Assembly (NCBI GenBank): GCA_933228675.1
Contig: OW121744.1
Span: forward strand, 59,656,928-59,720,927
Length of the DNA: 64,000 nucleotides
Direction of reading: 5' to 3'
DNA from: Stomorhina lunata
Lineage: Eukaryota; Arthropoda; Insecta; Diptera; Rhiniidae
Shown piece by piece: positions 1-10,440 of this stretch. The position numbers were made by a program, and so were the translations under genes. How positions within the stretch are numbered: position 1 is the first letter of the stretch; each line of letters begins with the position of its first letter. The notes beneath the pieces are model-generated. The model was not told the origin of the DNA, did not search any database, and saw only the letters and a list, made by a program, of their open reading frames with translations.

Positions 1-1558
1 TCCGATTGAAACGCGATATATAGACAAATTAAAGGCTATGTAAGTTTTAATTTTTCTGATTTTATTTTAATAATATCGGACTAGTAGTTTTTGAGTTATC
101 ATTAATTATTTGAAGAAACGTCTAAGAAAAAATTGCAATTTAAAAAAAAAATTAAAAAAAATCTATCCATAGAATTTAAAAATTTTACCATTTTTGTACA
201 AAGGCAGTCATGATACATCAAATGTATATAGTGGTTACACGAGCAAATTTTTGCTGTTGCCCTGTGTTATCAATATGTCTATAATATTTATGTTATCATG
301 GTTTTAGAACTTATTTAAAATTTAAATTACAGTTTTGGTTGCATACCAAAGTATGTTAAGAATGTCTTTTAAGATCGATCAGCATCTTCAGACAGCAAAA
401 CTATAGGGTAGGCTTAATTGTTTCAATTTTTCAAACTTGTAAACTTTTCAGCAATAATTACGGATCAAAAGATTAGGCATATTACATTTTCAGTGGTCAA
501 ATATATAGGAATAGCGATGGGGGAAACCTCATCTTTCTTGTACAAAATTGCCGTTGCAGGTATGGTCAGGCGCATTCATAAAAGCGACTGAGGCCTGAGC
601 AGACGAGCTGTGCACTAGGGTGGAGCGAAAAACACCTTTTATTGAAATTCGATACGTCTGGGTTAAAAACGATGCAGAATTTTTTAAAACGGACTAAACA
701 CATTTGCTTCTGTAATGGACTAAATGCCTTAACTCAATTCTCTCTTATGTCGACTTCAGCTACTCTTCCATATTGCCACAGATATATAAAGATATTCAAT
801 AATCTAGTCGAAAATGAGTTTGATGCATTAAACACATAGACAACAGCAGGCTACACGAACACCGACTACAAAAGTCGTTGGCTGCAGTCGTCGCCTCGTA
901 GTCAGCTACTTAATTATTTTGGGGACGGCAGCTACATTTCGAAACACCTGTTTATGAGTGGTGCCAATATCGCGTTTATAAGATGGACAAAATAACAATT
1001 TTAATTTTGATAAAAACGACATAAATTCATTTTATTAATTAACCTCCGAAATCAACGGTTTTCCTGTTCCTGATAGTATGTCTATATCAAAAAAAAAAAA
1101 TATATAGAAAGATTTTGGTGTGATCTCTAATAGTTTAAGAGTTATGGGCTTTTTAAATTTCAAGAATAATACGGTATAACTTTAGAAGTTTATATCCGAT
1201 ATTAACTTTTTTGGTATCAAACAAAAGCTACTGAAAATATCTTTTATATTCTATATAATATTCTTGATAATGGATAAAGAGCTAATATACTATAAACTTA
1301 TTTCTGCAACCGATTTTTTTTTTTGTAAAAATTCGTATATCTTAAAACAATATATATATAAGTATGCTCTTTTATATAATGAATTTTATAAAGGACATAC
1401 TGGGCTTTTGTATAAAATGAACTACGTAGCTCTAGCACACGTAGCGTGTGAGTTTGACCGTTTAAAAAATAACTTTTTAAAATTTTACTTCTATTGATTT
1501 AGAGTTATATAAATATTAATTTTTACATAATATTTTATTAGATATTATTATCTTATAT
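1..1558. other. Unassigned AT-rich DNA, no gene
   Basis: No coding region, RNA gene or complete transposon is supported here. The short open frames (for example near 642-839 and 1264-1497) have no recognisable domain and the composition of random AT-rich sequence. The only notable item is at 823-854, a 32-bp stretch whose exact reverse complement lies at 10889-10920, on the other side of the Helitron-like element that follows. Confidence 0.6.
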
Positions 1559-2437
1559 TCTTTAACGAGCAATAATTGTATATATATATATATATATAAA
1601 AGATATATATATATATAGATATATAGAATATATATCTATATTCTATATATATATATATAGAATGGCTATCTCGAAAACGGCTCTAACGATTTTGATAAAA
1701 TTTGGACAGTGGGTATCTTTTTTGATGTATAGGTCAAAGAAGAGGGGACTTTTGGAACTTTTACCTCTAAGAGGGTAAAAACGGGTAAAAAGGGGAAAAA
1801 ATCGAAAACGCTATGTCTCCTAAAGTAATAGGTATAGAAACAAAATTAAAATTACGTTTTAAACAGCTTTGAAAATAAGCGGACAGGTGTTTGGTACTTT
1901 TTTGAAACTATGTCCGACAGGGGGTAAAAAAGGGTGAAAATAGTTTTTTTGGCACCTTTTTAACCCACTCTTATATTTTAAACTAAAAAATATAGAAAGA
2001 AACTTGGTACTGCAATCAATAGATGTAAGAAAAACATGAAACACGTATTTGGTACTTTTTGATTTTGGAGCCAAAATGGGTAAAAAAGGGATAAAATGAT
2101 AACTTAACATCTCCAAAGTAATATGAATAGGAAAATTATACATTATGTTAAATGCGTTTTAAAAAAATGTACCGAATTCAATTGGCACCAAAAAAGTACC
2201 AAATATACATATGGAACTTTTAGAAATTAGGGAATAAAAAGGGGGAAAAATTAGTATTATTTTGTACAAATGAATGTTTGTCTGTGTGTATGTTCTTTAT
2301 AGAATAGTAAACTGTGAATTTGATTGTGTTATGCTCTTTAGCGAATAAGCCGGCGAAGGTTTTAAAGTTGATAAGACTAATTTCCTACAGATGGCGCCAC
2401 TGAAAATTACTAAAAATTAATTAAATCGTAAACTATA

Positions 2438-2785
2438 AATTAAGAGTTCCCAAATGAAACACTTTTATTATAGTCTATCTTCTATGAAGACTTGTTAAAG
2501 ACAAAAGTTTTATTTTTTAATCAACTTAAATACTAAAATTTTGCTTAATCTACGGTTTTTACTTAAAAAATAATTTAAATTAATGTTGCTTGTTTTACAC
2601 TTTTTATTTTTCTGCAAAATAAGTAGTTCAATAATTCAATAATTTTAAAATATTATGTTTCCGCTTATTAAGAAAAGAATACTGAGCAAAGCGATTTTTC
2701 TGGCGCGTGTGATATTAGGCCGAACCGAATTTCCCTTTGTTAACACTAAACCATATTAGGCCAGACCGAATTTCTCTTGTTAACT
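2438..2785 (-). repeat. Errantivirus 3' LTR
   Basis: 348-bp long terminal repeat, minus-strand orientation, AGTTAACA...TTAATT. It matches 9566-9913 at all but one position. It carries AT-rich polyadenylation-type sequence. It sits directly after the polypurine tract, which makes it the downstream LTR. Confidence 0.93.
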
Positions 2786-2797
2786 CCTCCCCCCTTT
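2786..2797 (-). promoter_or_regulatory. Polypurine tract
   Basis: On the minus strand this reads AAAGGGGGGAGG, directly before the AGTTAAC start of the 3' LTR. It is the expected primer for plus-strand DNA synthesis in reverse transcription. The env stop codon (2798-2796) overlaps its first two bases. Confidence 0.9.
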
Positions 2798-4265
2798 AAG
2801 CACAACCTTCCACGGTTGTGACCTTAGAAGTCTTTTGTGCCTCATCACCCAACCACTTGGTTACGTCACGAGACCGTTTTTTCTTTAGTAAAAGGTTAAT
2901 AGCAAGGTATGCTATCGCAATAAGGGTGAGGCTTGTAGCCCCCAGACTTAGGAAGAAACTTGTCATGTTTTCCTGCTTCAAGGTTTCTATGTATCGCTTA
3001 TTATTCAGATGTAGCTCATTTATCAATTTGAGCGAGAGTCTTTCTTCAAAGACATACGAAGAGTTTGGAGAGGCCAAAATAGCTGGAAGCGGTTTGTATT
3101 GGAATTCTTCAAAGAAAACATATTTGGTATCGTTAACCATCACTGACGCGTTGTGGTAAGTAATTATAAAGGTTCCGTTAATGGTCACGGGGTTATTGTT
3201 TACAATTACTTTCCCGTTATAGGAGTTAAAAATCAAAACGCCGGGTTGTATAACCTCGAATGACGGAACGTGCGAATTATTGTTTTTCTTACAAACTGCC
3301 GGTTTACTTTTAAGGAGATTGGGTATACACTCCGTTTTTGATATGTCTTTAATTTTGCTTTGCTCACATATTCTTAACTCATCGTACATCTTACATTCGT
3401 TCTTAAGCTCATAAATTTCATTTTTACACAATATTAGGTTGGAACTATCTAGTTTTACAATCTCTTTACCCTTTTTTATAGGTTTTATTAATATCGAATT
3501 ACAATGATTTGGTTTTACAATAGGTAAATTAATCATGTAGAGGATAACAGTGTTATTCGTGGCTACTTTTAGGTCAGCAAATTTAAGACATTGTTCAAGG
3601 TTTGCGTATGGAAAATTTTGACGGTTTGTTGAATTCTTTAGTAGTTCAACCTCTTTTTCAGAAAAAAGAAATGCATTAATAATATTACTTTTAGCCCACA
3701 TTAAGGCCTGTTCTACGCTAGTTATTTCTTCTTTTAGTATCTCAAGTTCAAACTTAAATTTCAGTGCAATTGCCCTCTGTATGTCCTCATCATTATGAAG
3801 GTCCTTAATGATTTCGTTCGTTCTATTTGCTACCTCATTAAGTTTCCTCTCAATCAAATGGTTAATTACAATCTGATTCTCTGCCTGTCTTATGTTGTTA
3901 TTTATTCTTTCATTTATTAGTCGAAAGTCGTCCGCGTCAGGAGTTCCAGCGATCCACTTCCAAGCTGTACCAATAGCTTCTATTGATCTTTTCATTTTTC
4001 GAAAAGGTTTCACTCTGTCTATAATATCTTTAATGCTGGTTAACTCGTGTCTCAAAAATGGTAATAGAGGGTTATAGGTCCTTATTTTGTATTTAATGTG
4101 TTCATCCATAAGTCTTAATTCTCGTTCGTATAGTGATACGTCTATCATATGTATTAGTCTAAAGTCTCCATCCTGTATCAGCGTCTGACCGGTCCCAAGA
4201 GTCACTAATTCAGAATTTGAATAGTCCAAAATTTGTACGTCACATTTCGTGTAGGACAATATCAA
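2796..4265 (-). CDS. env: Errantivirus envelope protein (Env, spliced ORF)
   Basis: Envelope-type glycoprotein related in layout to the fusion proteins of insect errantiviruses. The open frame is about 489 residues. A furin-type site RKMKR lies at about residues 89-93, followed by a small hydrophobic segment ending WIAGTPDADD, the position of the fusion peptide in this family. Several N-x-S/T glycosylation sites and many cysteines lie in the middle (about 250-330). A transmembrane helix lies at about 437-460, followed by a short basic tail. The frame does not open with ATG: its first codon is TTG, right after a strong splice acceptor (AG at 4268-4267). As in gypsy and tom, the start codon is therefore probably supplied by a spliced leader. 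No internal break is seen. Fusogenic activity is not implied. Confidence 0.88.
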   Translation of the reverse strand: MILSYTKCDVQILDYSNSELVTLGTGQTLIQDGDFRLIHMIDVSLYERELRLMDEHIKYKIRTYNPLLPFLRHELTSIKDIIDRVKPFRKMKRSIEAIGTAWKWIAGTPDADDFRLINERINNNIRQAENQIVINHLIERKLNEVANRTNEIIKDLHNDEDIQRAIALKFKFELEILKEEITSVEQALMWAKSNIINAFLFSEKEVELLKNSTNRQNFPYANLEQCLKFADLKVATNNTVILYMINLPIVKPNHCNSILIKPIKKGKEIVKLDSSNLILCKNEIYELKNECKMYDELRICEQSKIKDISKTECIPNLLKSKPAVCKKNNNSHVPSFEVIQPGVLIFNSYNGKVIVNNNPVTINGTFIITYHNASVMVNDTKYVFFEEFQYKPLPAILASPNSSYVFEERLSLKLINELHLNNKRYIETLKQENMTSFFLSLGATSLTLIAIAYLAINLLLKKKRSRDVTKWLGDEAQKTSKVTTVEGCA

Positions 4266-4266
4266 C

Positions 4267-4310
4267 CTATAAGTGTAAAAATAAAAAAAAAAAAAATAAA
4301 GAAAAACATC
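4267..4310 (-). promoter_or_regulatory. Probable env splice acceptor
   Basis: The minus strand between pol and env has a long pyrimidine tract, then ACTTATAG, with the env frame open immediately after. This is a good acceptor site and explains how env is expressed from a subgenomic RNA, as known for gypsy-group errantiviruses. The donor was not identified with confidence. Confidence 0.65.
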
Positions 4311-4315
4311 TCAAA

Positions 4316-7300
4316 TTATCTTAAATTATCTTTGTGAACTACTTTGCCATCAATTAAAACCTTAGACCCTAAATCCTTTTGGACCACCTTTTCAACATAT
4401 AGCTTCGAAAATTTATTCCCTAACCTCTTATTTGTTTTGACAAATACTTTTGTCCCCTGACCGAATTTCCTGTCCGTGGATGTTTTGTTTTGTTTCTCTA
4501 GGCAAGCCACCTGAGCAGCCTCTATTTTTGATTTTATGAGATTTTTCAACTCTAGAGGTATTGAGTGAATTACCTCTACGGGTTTCATATTGGTCACAGA
4601 GTGAATGGATTTATTATACTCTATGGTAGATAAGAGGATCAAGTCCACTGTGTCCTCGATTTTATTTTCGGCTTTCAAACATCTTGATATCTCGCCTAAT
4701 GTGCTGTGGAAGCGTTCCACTTGTCCGTTCGACGTACTGTGCATAGGAGGACATGTGAATATTTCTACATGAAAACGGTCCCGTAGTAAGGTTTTTATAG
4801 TGTGCGAATTAAAGGATTTTTCATTGTCGCAGACTATGGTTTTCGTGTTATGGAATATGTTCAAGATTTGCAGAAGTGGTTCCTTTATATGGACAATAGC
4901 CCTTGAAGCTATTGGTAAGACGATAGCAAATTTTGAAAATTTATCAACGCATGATAAAAAATGCTTTTTATCAGTTATAAATATATCCATGTGCAAAACT
5001 TCTCCTGGATACTCCGGCACAGGAGTCGCTGCTAACTCTTGCTTCTTTGGGTGACGATTATACTTTGATTCTTTACAAACCTTGCAATTTGCCACAATTT
5101 CCTTTAGTTTTTTCCTTATTCCTGGGAAGAAATAGTCCCTCATGATTTGTTTCTCATTTTCTTTCGCCGATCGGTGTGCCCTGTTATGTTCCGTGGTGAT
5201 AATTTCGTATTGGTCGTCTTCGTTAAAAACATCAATGACTTGTTGGGAAGCATAAACGAATCTAGTGGATGGAAACATTTCCTGTAATTTATTCTGAATT
5301 TTGCCTAAGATAGATACGTCACAATGAACTGCATTGACAACATTTGGATTGACGCATGCCTTGATATTTCCCAGTAGTTTCCCAATAGACTCAAATATAA
5401 TTGTATGTCTCAACTGGGATTTGAACAAAATTCTTTTGGTCACCTTCGTAGCTTCACCTTTTTCTATTAAAATTTGATTCCTAAAGCAATTTACAGGGTT
5501 CACTACTGATTTGATAACTTTAGTTGAGGACAACTCACTATGAATCGTTTCAATAGATGAGGAGGATCCTAAGTTGTTTATGTGTTGCCTGGATAATGCG
5601 TCCGCTACAAAATTTTCTTTCCCAGGTTTGTAAATAAATTTAGGGGAAAATTGTTCAATAAAAGACATCCAGCGCCTGATCTTAGGATTTGGATTTTTTT
5701 CTGATATAGTAAACGTAAGTGGCTGATGATCAGTAAAAACATTTAAATTTTTTACCCCATACAGATAATTTCTTAATTTTTGTAAGGCCCATACTATCGC
5801 TAAGAGTTCCCTCTCATTTGTAGCATAGTTCTCTTCAGTTTTTGTAAGTGTTCGAGAAATCATAGTGATCGGTCTCCCACTCTGTGACAATACTGCCCCT
5901 ATAGCATTCGATGATGCATCGGTAGTTAAGTCAAATGTTTTGTCGTAGTCGGGCTGTAGTAGTAAGACGTCTTCAGATGCAAGTATGCTCTTTACTTGTT
6001 CAAAAGCATTTAAGGCTTCCTCATCTAGATCGATTTTTATATTTTTAGATTTGTTTGCTCCTATCGACCCGTTTTCTCCTCTTAGGTACTTCGTCAGGGG
6101 TTTCACGATCGTCGAGTAATCCCTGACAAATCTTCTATAATAACCTGCCAGTCCAAGAAATGAACGCAGTCCTCGTAAGTTTTTGGGAGTTTCGTAGCTA
6201 ACTATGTCTTTTACTTTATCTGGACAAGTTTTAATACCTTCCTTAGAAACAATAAATCCTAAGTATTCTACTTCTCCTAAAAGGAATTTTGATTTTTCCC
6301 TGGAAACCCTCATGTTTGCTTTAAATAGTTTGTTAAGTATCCTATCAATGTCCTCCAGATGTTGTTGCAGAGAATTTGAAAATATGATAACATCATCGAT
6401 GTAGACATAGCAACATTTACCTATCTCTTCCCGAAGCACGTCATCAATTGCTTTTTGAAAAATGCAGGGGGCATTCTTTAGCCCAAAAGGAAGCCTGCAA
6501 AACTCAAACTTCCCGTTATTTATCGAGAAAGCCGTTTTTTCTTGATCCTGTTCCGCGAGTTTAATTTGATGGAAACCTGACTTTAGATCTATAGTTGAAA
6601 ATAGTGAAGCCTTCCCAAGGCTTGCTAAAATAACCGATATATCCGGAATTGGGTATCTTTCACTTACAGTTTTTTCATTCAGCTTCCTAAAGTCCACTAC
6701 CATTCGGTGCTTTGGTTTCCCATCTTCATCAGTTCCTTTTTTGCTAACAATCCAAATGGGATTATTATATGGGGAACGTGATGGTTGAATAATCTTATTT
6801 TTCAAAAGTTCCGCTATCTCTTTTTCTACAAAGTCCGTTAAAGCTACTGGGTACGGGTAAGGTCTTGAGTAAACTGGCTGATCGTCACGCGTCCTTATGG
6901 TTGCTACTATTGAAGTATTATAGGGTAAGATCTCGTTCGGGTCAGCAAAAACACCATTATGTTTTCTTAACAATTTTCCTAAACTGTCCTGGTGGTCTGG
7001 TAGACTTGTCTCTGAAAAGGTAATTTTGTTTACGTCTCTGCAATGGAAATACAAAAGTTTCTCTTTCCCTCCGTCGTATTCTAGGGCATTTTCTCTAAAA
7101 ATTATACTTGCATTTATTTCACTTAAAAGGTCCACTCCTATTATTGCATCAAATGTACTTAGTTCCCGTAATAAATAAAAATTTGAGATTTTACCAAATA
7201 TTTTTACAAGGCAACTGTTATTTATTTTTGAGTGGCCATGCACAGACTTCACAAGGAATGGTTTAATATTGCTTTTGATTCCTTTTAAAGCATCTATTGG

Positions 7301-7403
7301 TTTAATATAATTTTTTGATGTACCTGTGTCTAGTAGAATTTTGATTTTATTCCCTCCTATGACCCGCTCTATATATGGGAGGAGGGAACGTCCTCTAAAA
7401 AAT
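4316..7403 (-). CDS. pol: Errantivirus Pol polyprotein (PR-RT-RNaseH-IN)
   Basis: Polyprotein of about 1,030 residues, read in the -1 frame relative to gag from the slippery site at 7403-7397. The first in-frame ATG is only at 7252, inside the protease. In order: aspartic protease with LLDTGTS and later IIGVDLL; reverse transcriptase with the active-site motif YVYIDDVIIFS; RNase H with LTTDASSNAIGAVLSQ; integrase with an HHCC zinc finger (HNRAH...CKVC) and a D,D,E core (MDIF, CDNE, GQVERFHSTLGE). All catalytic motifs are visible and the frame is uninterrupted. The order PR-RT-RH-IN and the downstream env place it in the gypsy/errantivirus group. It acts in virus-like particles and at chromosomal integration. 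Confidence 0.95.
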
Positions 7404-8628
7404 TTACTTCATCTATAGGATATTCCTCCAACTCGCTTTCAGGCTCCTCGTAAACTGATTCATCTTCAAAGTCTTCCTCCACGCCATTTTCCCTCCATTC
7501 TTGCGTCATTTGATTGATTCTCTGTGCTTTTGATGCCGGTATATATTGCCTGGATGATTCTATTGGCCTTTTAACAGCCTGCGGATTTGGTCTATTCAAT
7601 TCTCTTTGAATACTTCTCTCACTCCTGTCTACTTCCATGGGCTCTATTCTCTGCATTCTGTTAGAAAATCTTCCAGAATTTTGAGTGTTTTGTCCTTGTG
7701 AATTATCTTGATTCCTGAAATCGTTAGATTGACGACTGGGTTTATTCAATGGTCGAAGGTGAGGATGATTTCTATCCTGCTGACGGTGAGGAGATGCAGA
7801 ATTCTGCTTCGAATTCCAATAGGTTGTAGCAAAGTTATATCTTACCTGGTTTGTCTCCAGCTCCTGAGCCAAAGCTAGTGCAGACGGCATGTCTTGTGGT
7901 TTACAAGAGAACAGAATATCACACATGGGCCGACGCAACCCTGATATGAAAACCCTCAAGGCGTCTTGCCTGTATTTTAGATTTAATGATTCAATAAGAG
8001 GAGGGTTTCCCTCGTTCATCATTATCACCTTATTTACAATTAAAGTGAGCCTTTTCTCTACTTCATCATAAAAATCTACTATATCCCGCGGTCCTTGTTT
8101 AAGAGTGGAAAGTTCCTGTTCTAAAGTAAACAGAGTTCTTTTATCACCATAAGAAAAATCTAACCGAGCTAATATGGCTTGAAAATTAAGAACAGTGTTA
8201 TATGAACTTAAAACCGTGTCTGCAGCTCCTGTCACTTTATTCCTTATTATGGCCACTGCCTGGTAGTAGCGAGAACTACCTTCGAATTTCTTATATAACC
8301 TATAGGCTGTATTTGCTGCCTGCCTCCATGAGACGTATTTTGATACATTGCCATCGAATTCTGGCAATGATTTCACTATCTCGAGGGACTCACTGCACTC
8401 TATACCTGGCCTAATAGATATTTCTTTGTACTCTTCTACCTTCTCAGGTGCTTCCAGAGCAGCTAATTTCCTTGTTAGTCTATCTATCTGTCCCTGGAAC
8501 TCCGCTTTTGTTTGTGCTGTTGCACGGACAATAGCAGTGTCTAAGAGTGTCTGTAATTGCGTCGCGTCCATTTTTAATGCCTTTACAGAGAGTCTGTCTA
8601 ATCTACTAGAAAGTTCGTCAATGTTCAT
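7369..8628 (-). CDS. gag: Errantivirus Gag structural protein
   Basis: 419-residue Gag starting ATG at 8628 and ending TAG at 7369. The N-terminus is predicted to be coiled coil (leucine-rich heptads, residues 1-60). It is followed by a capsid-like helical domain (about 85-270, with the run PEFDGN..YVSWRQAA). A low-complexity Q/N/R/P-rich tail and a very acidic C-terminus follow. No CCHC zinc knuckle is present, which is usual for insect errantiviruses, where the basic tail binds RNA. The C-terminus overlaps the start of pol, and the slippery heptamer lies 10 codons before the stop. It forms the particle that packages the RNA. Confidence 0.92.
   Translation of the reverse strand: MNIDELSSRLDRLSVKALKMDATQLQTLLDTAIVRATAQTKAEFQGQIDRLTRKLAALEAPEKVEEYKEISIRPGIECSESLEIVKSLPEFDGNVSKYVSWRQAANTAYRLYKKFEGSSRYYQAVAIIRNKVTGAADTVLSSYNTVLNFQAILARLDFSYGDKRTLFTLEQELSTLKQGPRDIVDFYDEVEKRLTLIVNKVIMMNEGNPPLIESLNLKYRQDALRVFISGLRRPMCDILFSCKPQDMPSALALAQELETNQVRYNFATTYWNSKQNSASPHRQQDRNHPHLRPLNKPSRQSNDFRNQDNSQGQNTQNSGRFSNRMQRIEPMEVDRSERSIQRELNRPNPQAVKRPIESSRQYIPASKAQRINQMTQEWRENGVEEDFEDESVYEEPESELEEYPIDEVNFLEDVPSSHI
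7397..7403 (-). promoter_or_regulatory. -1 ribosomal frameshift site, U UUU UUA
   Basis: On the minus strand the gag codons AAT TTT TTA contain the heptamer T TTT TTA in the phase needed for -1 slippage. Shifting there leads straight into the protease frame, consistent with the 2-base phase offset between gag and pol. The heptamer is the same as the HIV-1 gag-pol slippery site. I did not define a downstream stimulatory structure. Confidence 0.85.
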
Positions 8629-8934
8629 ATAAGTCTTTTTCTTTTTTTCTCAAACAATGTAATAAATTGCTCACGGATTATTCAAAAAAACAATGTGTTA
8701 TTTTTCTTATATTCAATATTAAGGTAGTTTCTTACAAAAAATCAAGATAGTAATTCTTTCACTATTTTTGAAATAAAATTTCTTAATTTTTAGAAAAAAA
8801 TATGATAATCTTAAAAACTTAATCTTACATTAGTAGTATTAAGATTGGTTCCATCTCTTCACTCCTGTTGTCTTCCTTCAATGCTTGAATTTTTTAGTTC
8901 TTTTATATTATAAGTTTTTTCTTTCTCACTTTTT

Positions 8935-9553
8935 TAGTTCTTCCTTATGTCACCTCTTAAATTTGTTCTTCATTTATTTTATCTTTTTACAAGTATTTTA
9001 GTTCTTTTTCACACTATCCTTTTTATAAGGATTTTTTTAAATTTTTACAGTTTATATTATAAGTTTTTTAGTTCTTTCTTATGTCACCTCTTAAATTTGT
9101 TCTTTATTTATTTTATCTTTTTACAAGTATTTTAGTTCTTTTTCACACTATCCTTTTTATAAGGATTTTTTAAGTTCTTTTTTACGTTGTCCTTTTTATA
9201 AGGAATTTTTTTAAGTTCTTTTTTACACTATCCTTTTTATAAGGATTTTTTTAAGTTCTTTTATACGTTGTCCTTTTTATAAGGATTTTTTTTTTAAGTT
9301 CTTTTTTACACTATCCTTTTTATAAGGATTTTTTTCAAGTTCTTTTTTACACTATCCTTTTTATAAGGATTTTTTTAAGTTCTTTTATACGTTGTCCTTT
9401 TTATAAGGATTTTTTTTTAAGTTCTTTTTTACACTATCCTTTTTATAAGGATTTTTTTCAAGTTCTTTTTTACGTTGTCCTTTTTATAAGGATTTTTTAA
9501 GTTCTTTTTTACACTATCCTTTTTATAAGGATTTTTTTTTCAAGTTCTTTTTT
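8935..9553 (-). repeat. Tandem array in errantivirus leader, between PBS and gag
   Basis: At least 11 units of about 40 bp lie between about 9010 and 9550, each with the short palindromic core CCTTTTTATAAGG, separated by AAGTTCTTTTTTAC. Units alternate between two forms, one with CACTATCC and one with ACGTTGTCC before the core. Further left a longer unit of about 125 bp is duplicated (8935-9050 and 9067-9160). The ACGTTG-type units continue the sequence next to the primer site (ACGTTGGGCGCCA), which suggests the array was amplified from primer-site-proximal DNA. In gypsy the same position holds the Su(Hw) insulator repeats; the motif here is different. Confidence 0.9.
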
Positions 9554-9566
9554 ACGTTGGGCGCCA
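9554..9566 (-). promoter_or_regulatory. Primer-binding site, tRNA-Lys
   Basis: The minus strand reads TGGCGCCCAACGT directly at the inner edge of the 5' LTR, complementary to the 3' end of insect tRNA-Lys (as in gypsy). The first T is shared with the last base of the LTR, a known errantivirus trait. It primes minus-strand DNA synthesis. Confidence 0.9.
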
Positions 9567-9913
9567 ATTAAGAGTTCCCAAATGAAACACTTTTATTATA
9601 GTCTATCTTCTATGAAGACTTGTTAAAGACAAAAGTTTTATTTTTTAATCAACTTAAATACTAAAATTTTGCTTAATCTACGGTTTTTACTTAAAAAATA
9701 ATTTAAATTAATGTTGCTTGTTTTACACTTTTTATTTTTCTGCAAAATAAGTAGTTCAATAATTGAATAATTTTAAAATATTATGTTTCCGCTTATTAAG
9801 AAAAGAATACTGAGCAAAGCGATTTTTCTGGCGCGTGTGATATTAGGCCGAACCGAATTTCCCTTTGTTAACACTAAACCATATTAGGCCAGACCGAATT
9901 TCTCTTGTTAACT
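9566..9913 (-). repeat. Errantivirus 5' LTR
   Basis: 348-bp LTR holding the element's promoter by position. It is the same as 2438-2785 apart from one base (the 3' LTR has ATTCAAT where this copy has ATTGAAT). It is followed on the right by the target duplication TATA at 9914-9917. Confidence 0.93.
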
Positions 9914-9917
9914 TATA

Positions 9918-10440
9918 CATTTGATCATGCTATGATCTTTAGCAAAGTTGTAGCGCATGAGCCGACGAAGGCTTTTTAGTTGGTATGAATAATTTCCGAC
10001 AGGTGGCGCTACAGAAACTTACTCAAAGTCAATTAAATCGTAATCTGTACATTTAATCATGCTATGATCTTTAGCAAAGTTGTTGCACATGAGCCGACGA
10101 AGGTTTCTTAGTTGGTATGAAGAAATTTCGACAGGTGGCGCTACTGAAATTTACTCAAAGTCAATTTAATCGTATGCTGTACATTTAATCATGCTATAAT
10201 CTTCAGCAAAGTTGTTACAGATAAGCCGAAGAAGGTTTATGAATTGGAATAAGCAAAGACCGACAGGTGGCGCCACAGAAAACTACTCAAAATTAATTAA
10301 ATCGTAAACTGTGCATTTGATCAGACTATAATCTTTAGCAAAGTTGTTGCGCATGAGTCGACAGAGGTTTCTGTTGATATGAATAATTTCCAAAATTATT
10401 CAAAATGAGTTAAACTGTAAACTATGCAAACTATGTGTTG
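9918..10440 (+). repeat. About 140-bp tandem repeats of the Helitron-like element
   Basis: Four units, each with the order ATCATGCTATGATCTTTAGC, AAAGTTGTTGC, GAGCCGACGAAGG, TTGGTATGAA, GACAGGTGGCGC and AATTAAATCGTA. One more unit lies left of the retroelement (about 2320-2437). The same units recur in reverse at 18050-18420 and 49400-50150. The units are diverged from one another. Confidence 0.85.

Larger units (their letters stand above)
2438..9913 (-). mobile_element. Errantivirus (gypsy-group LTR retrotransposon with env)
   Basis: Complete-looking 7.5-kb endogenous retrovirus-like element on the minus strand: LTR, tRNA-Lys primer site, repeat-rich leader, gag, pol, env, polypurine tract, LTR. 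It is flanked by a 4-bp target duplication TATA (2434-2437 and 9914-9917). On the minus strand the LTRs begin AGTTAACA, as in Drosophila gypsy. I find one difference between the LTRs (2,6xx versus the matching base near 9,75x), which indicates a very recent insertion. Open gag, pol and env frames are retained. It landed inside a tandem-repeat unit of the Helitron-like element, whose sequence continues on both sides. Whether it is active cannot be read from sequence. Confidence 0.95.

Noticed and set aside
1577..1670. (TA)n runs as promoters or origins
   Set aside because: They belong to the 5' region of the Helitron-like element and recur with it.
2818..3159. Plus-strand open frame opposite env, and similar ones opposite pol and gag
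   Set aside because: Overlaps well-supported minus-strand genes and shows no domain.
8935..9553. CRISPR-like regular repeats
   Set aside because: Eukaryotic retroelement leader; units are contiguous with no unique spacers and no cas genes.
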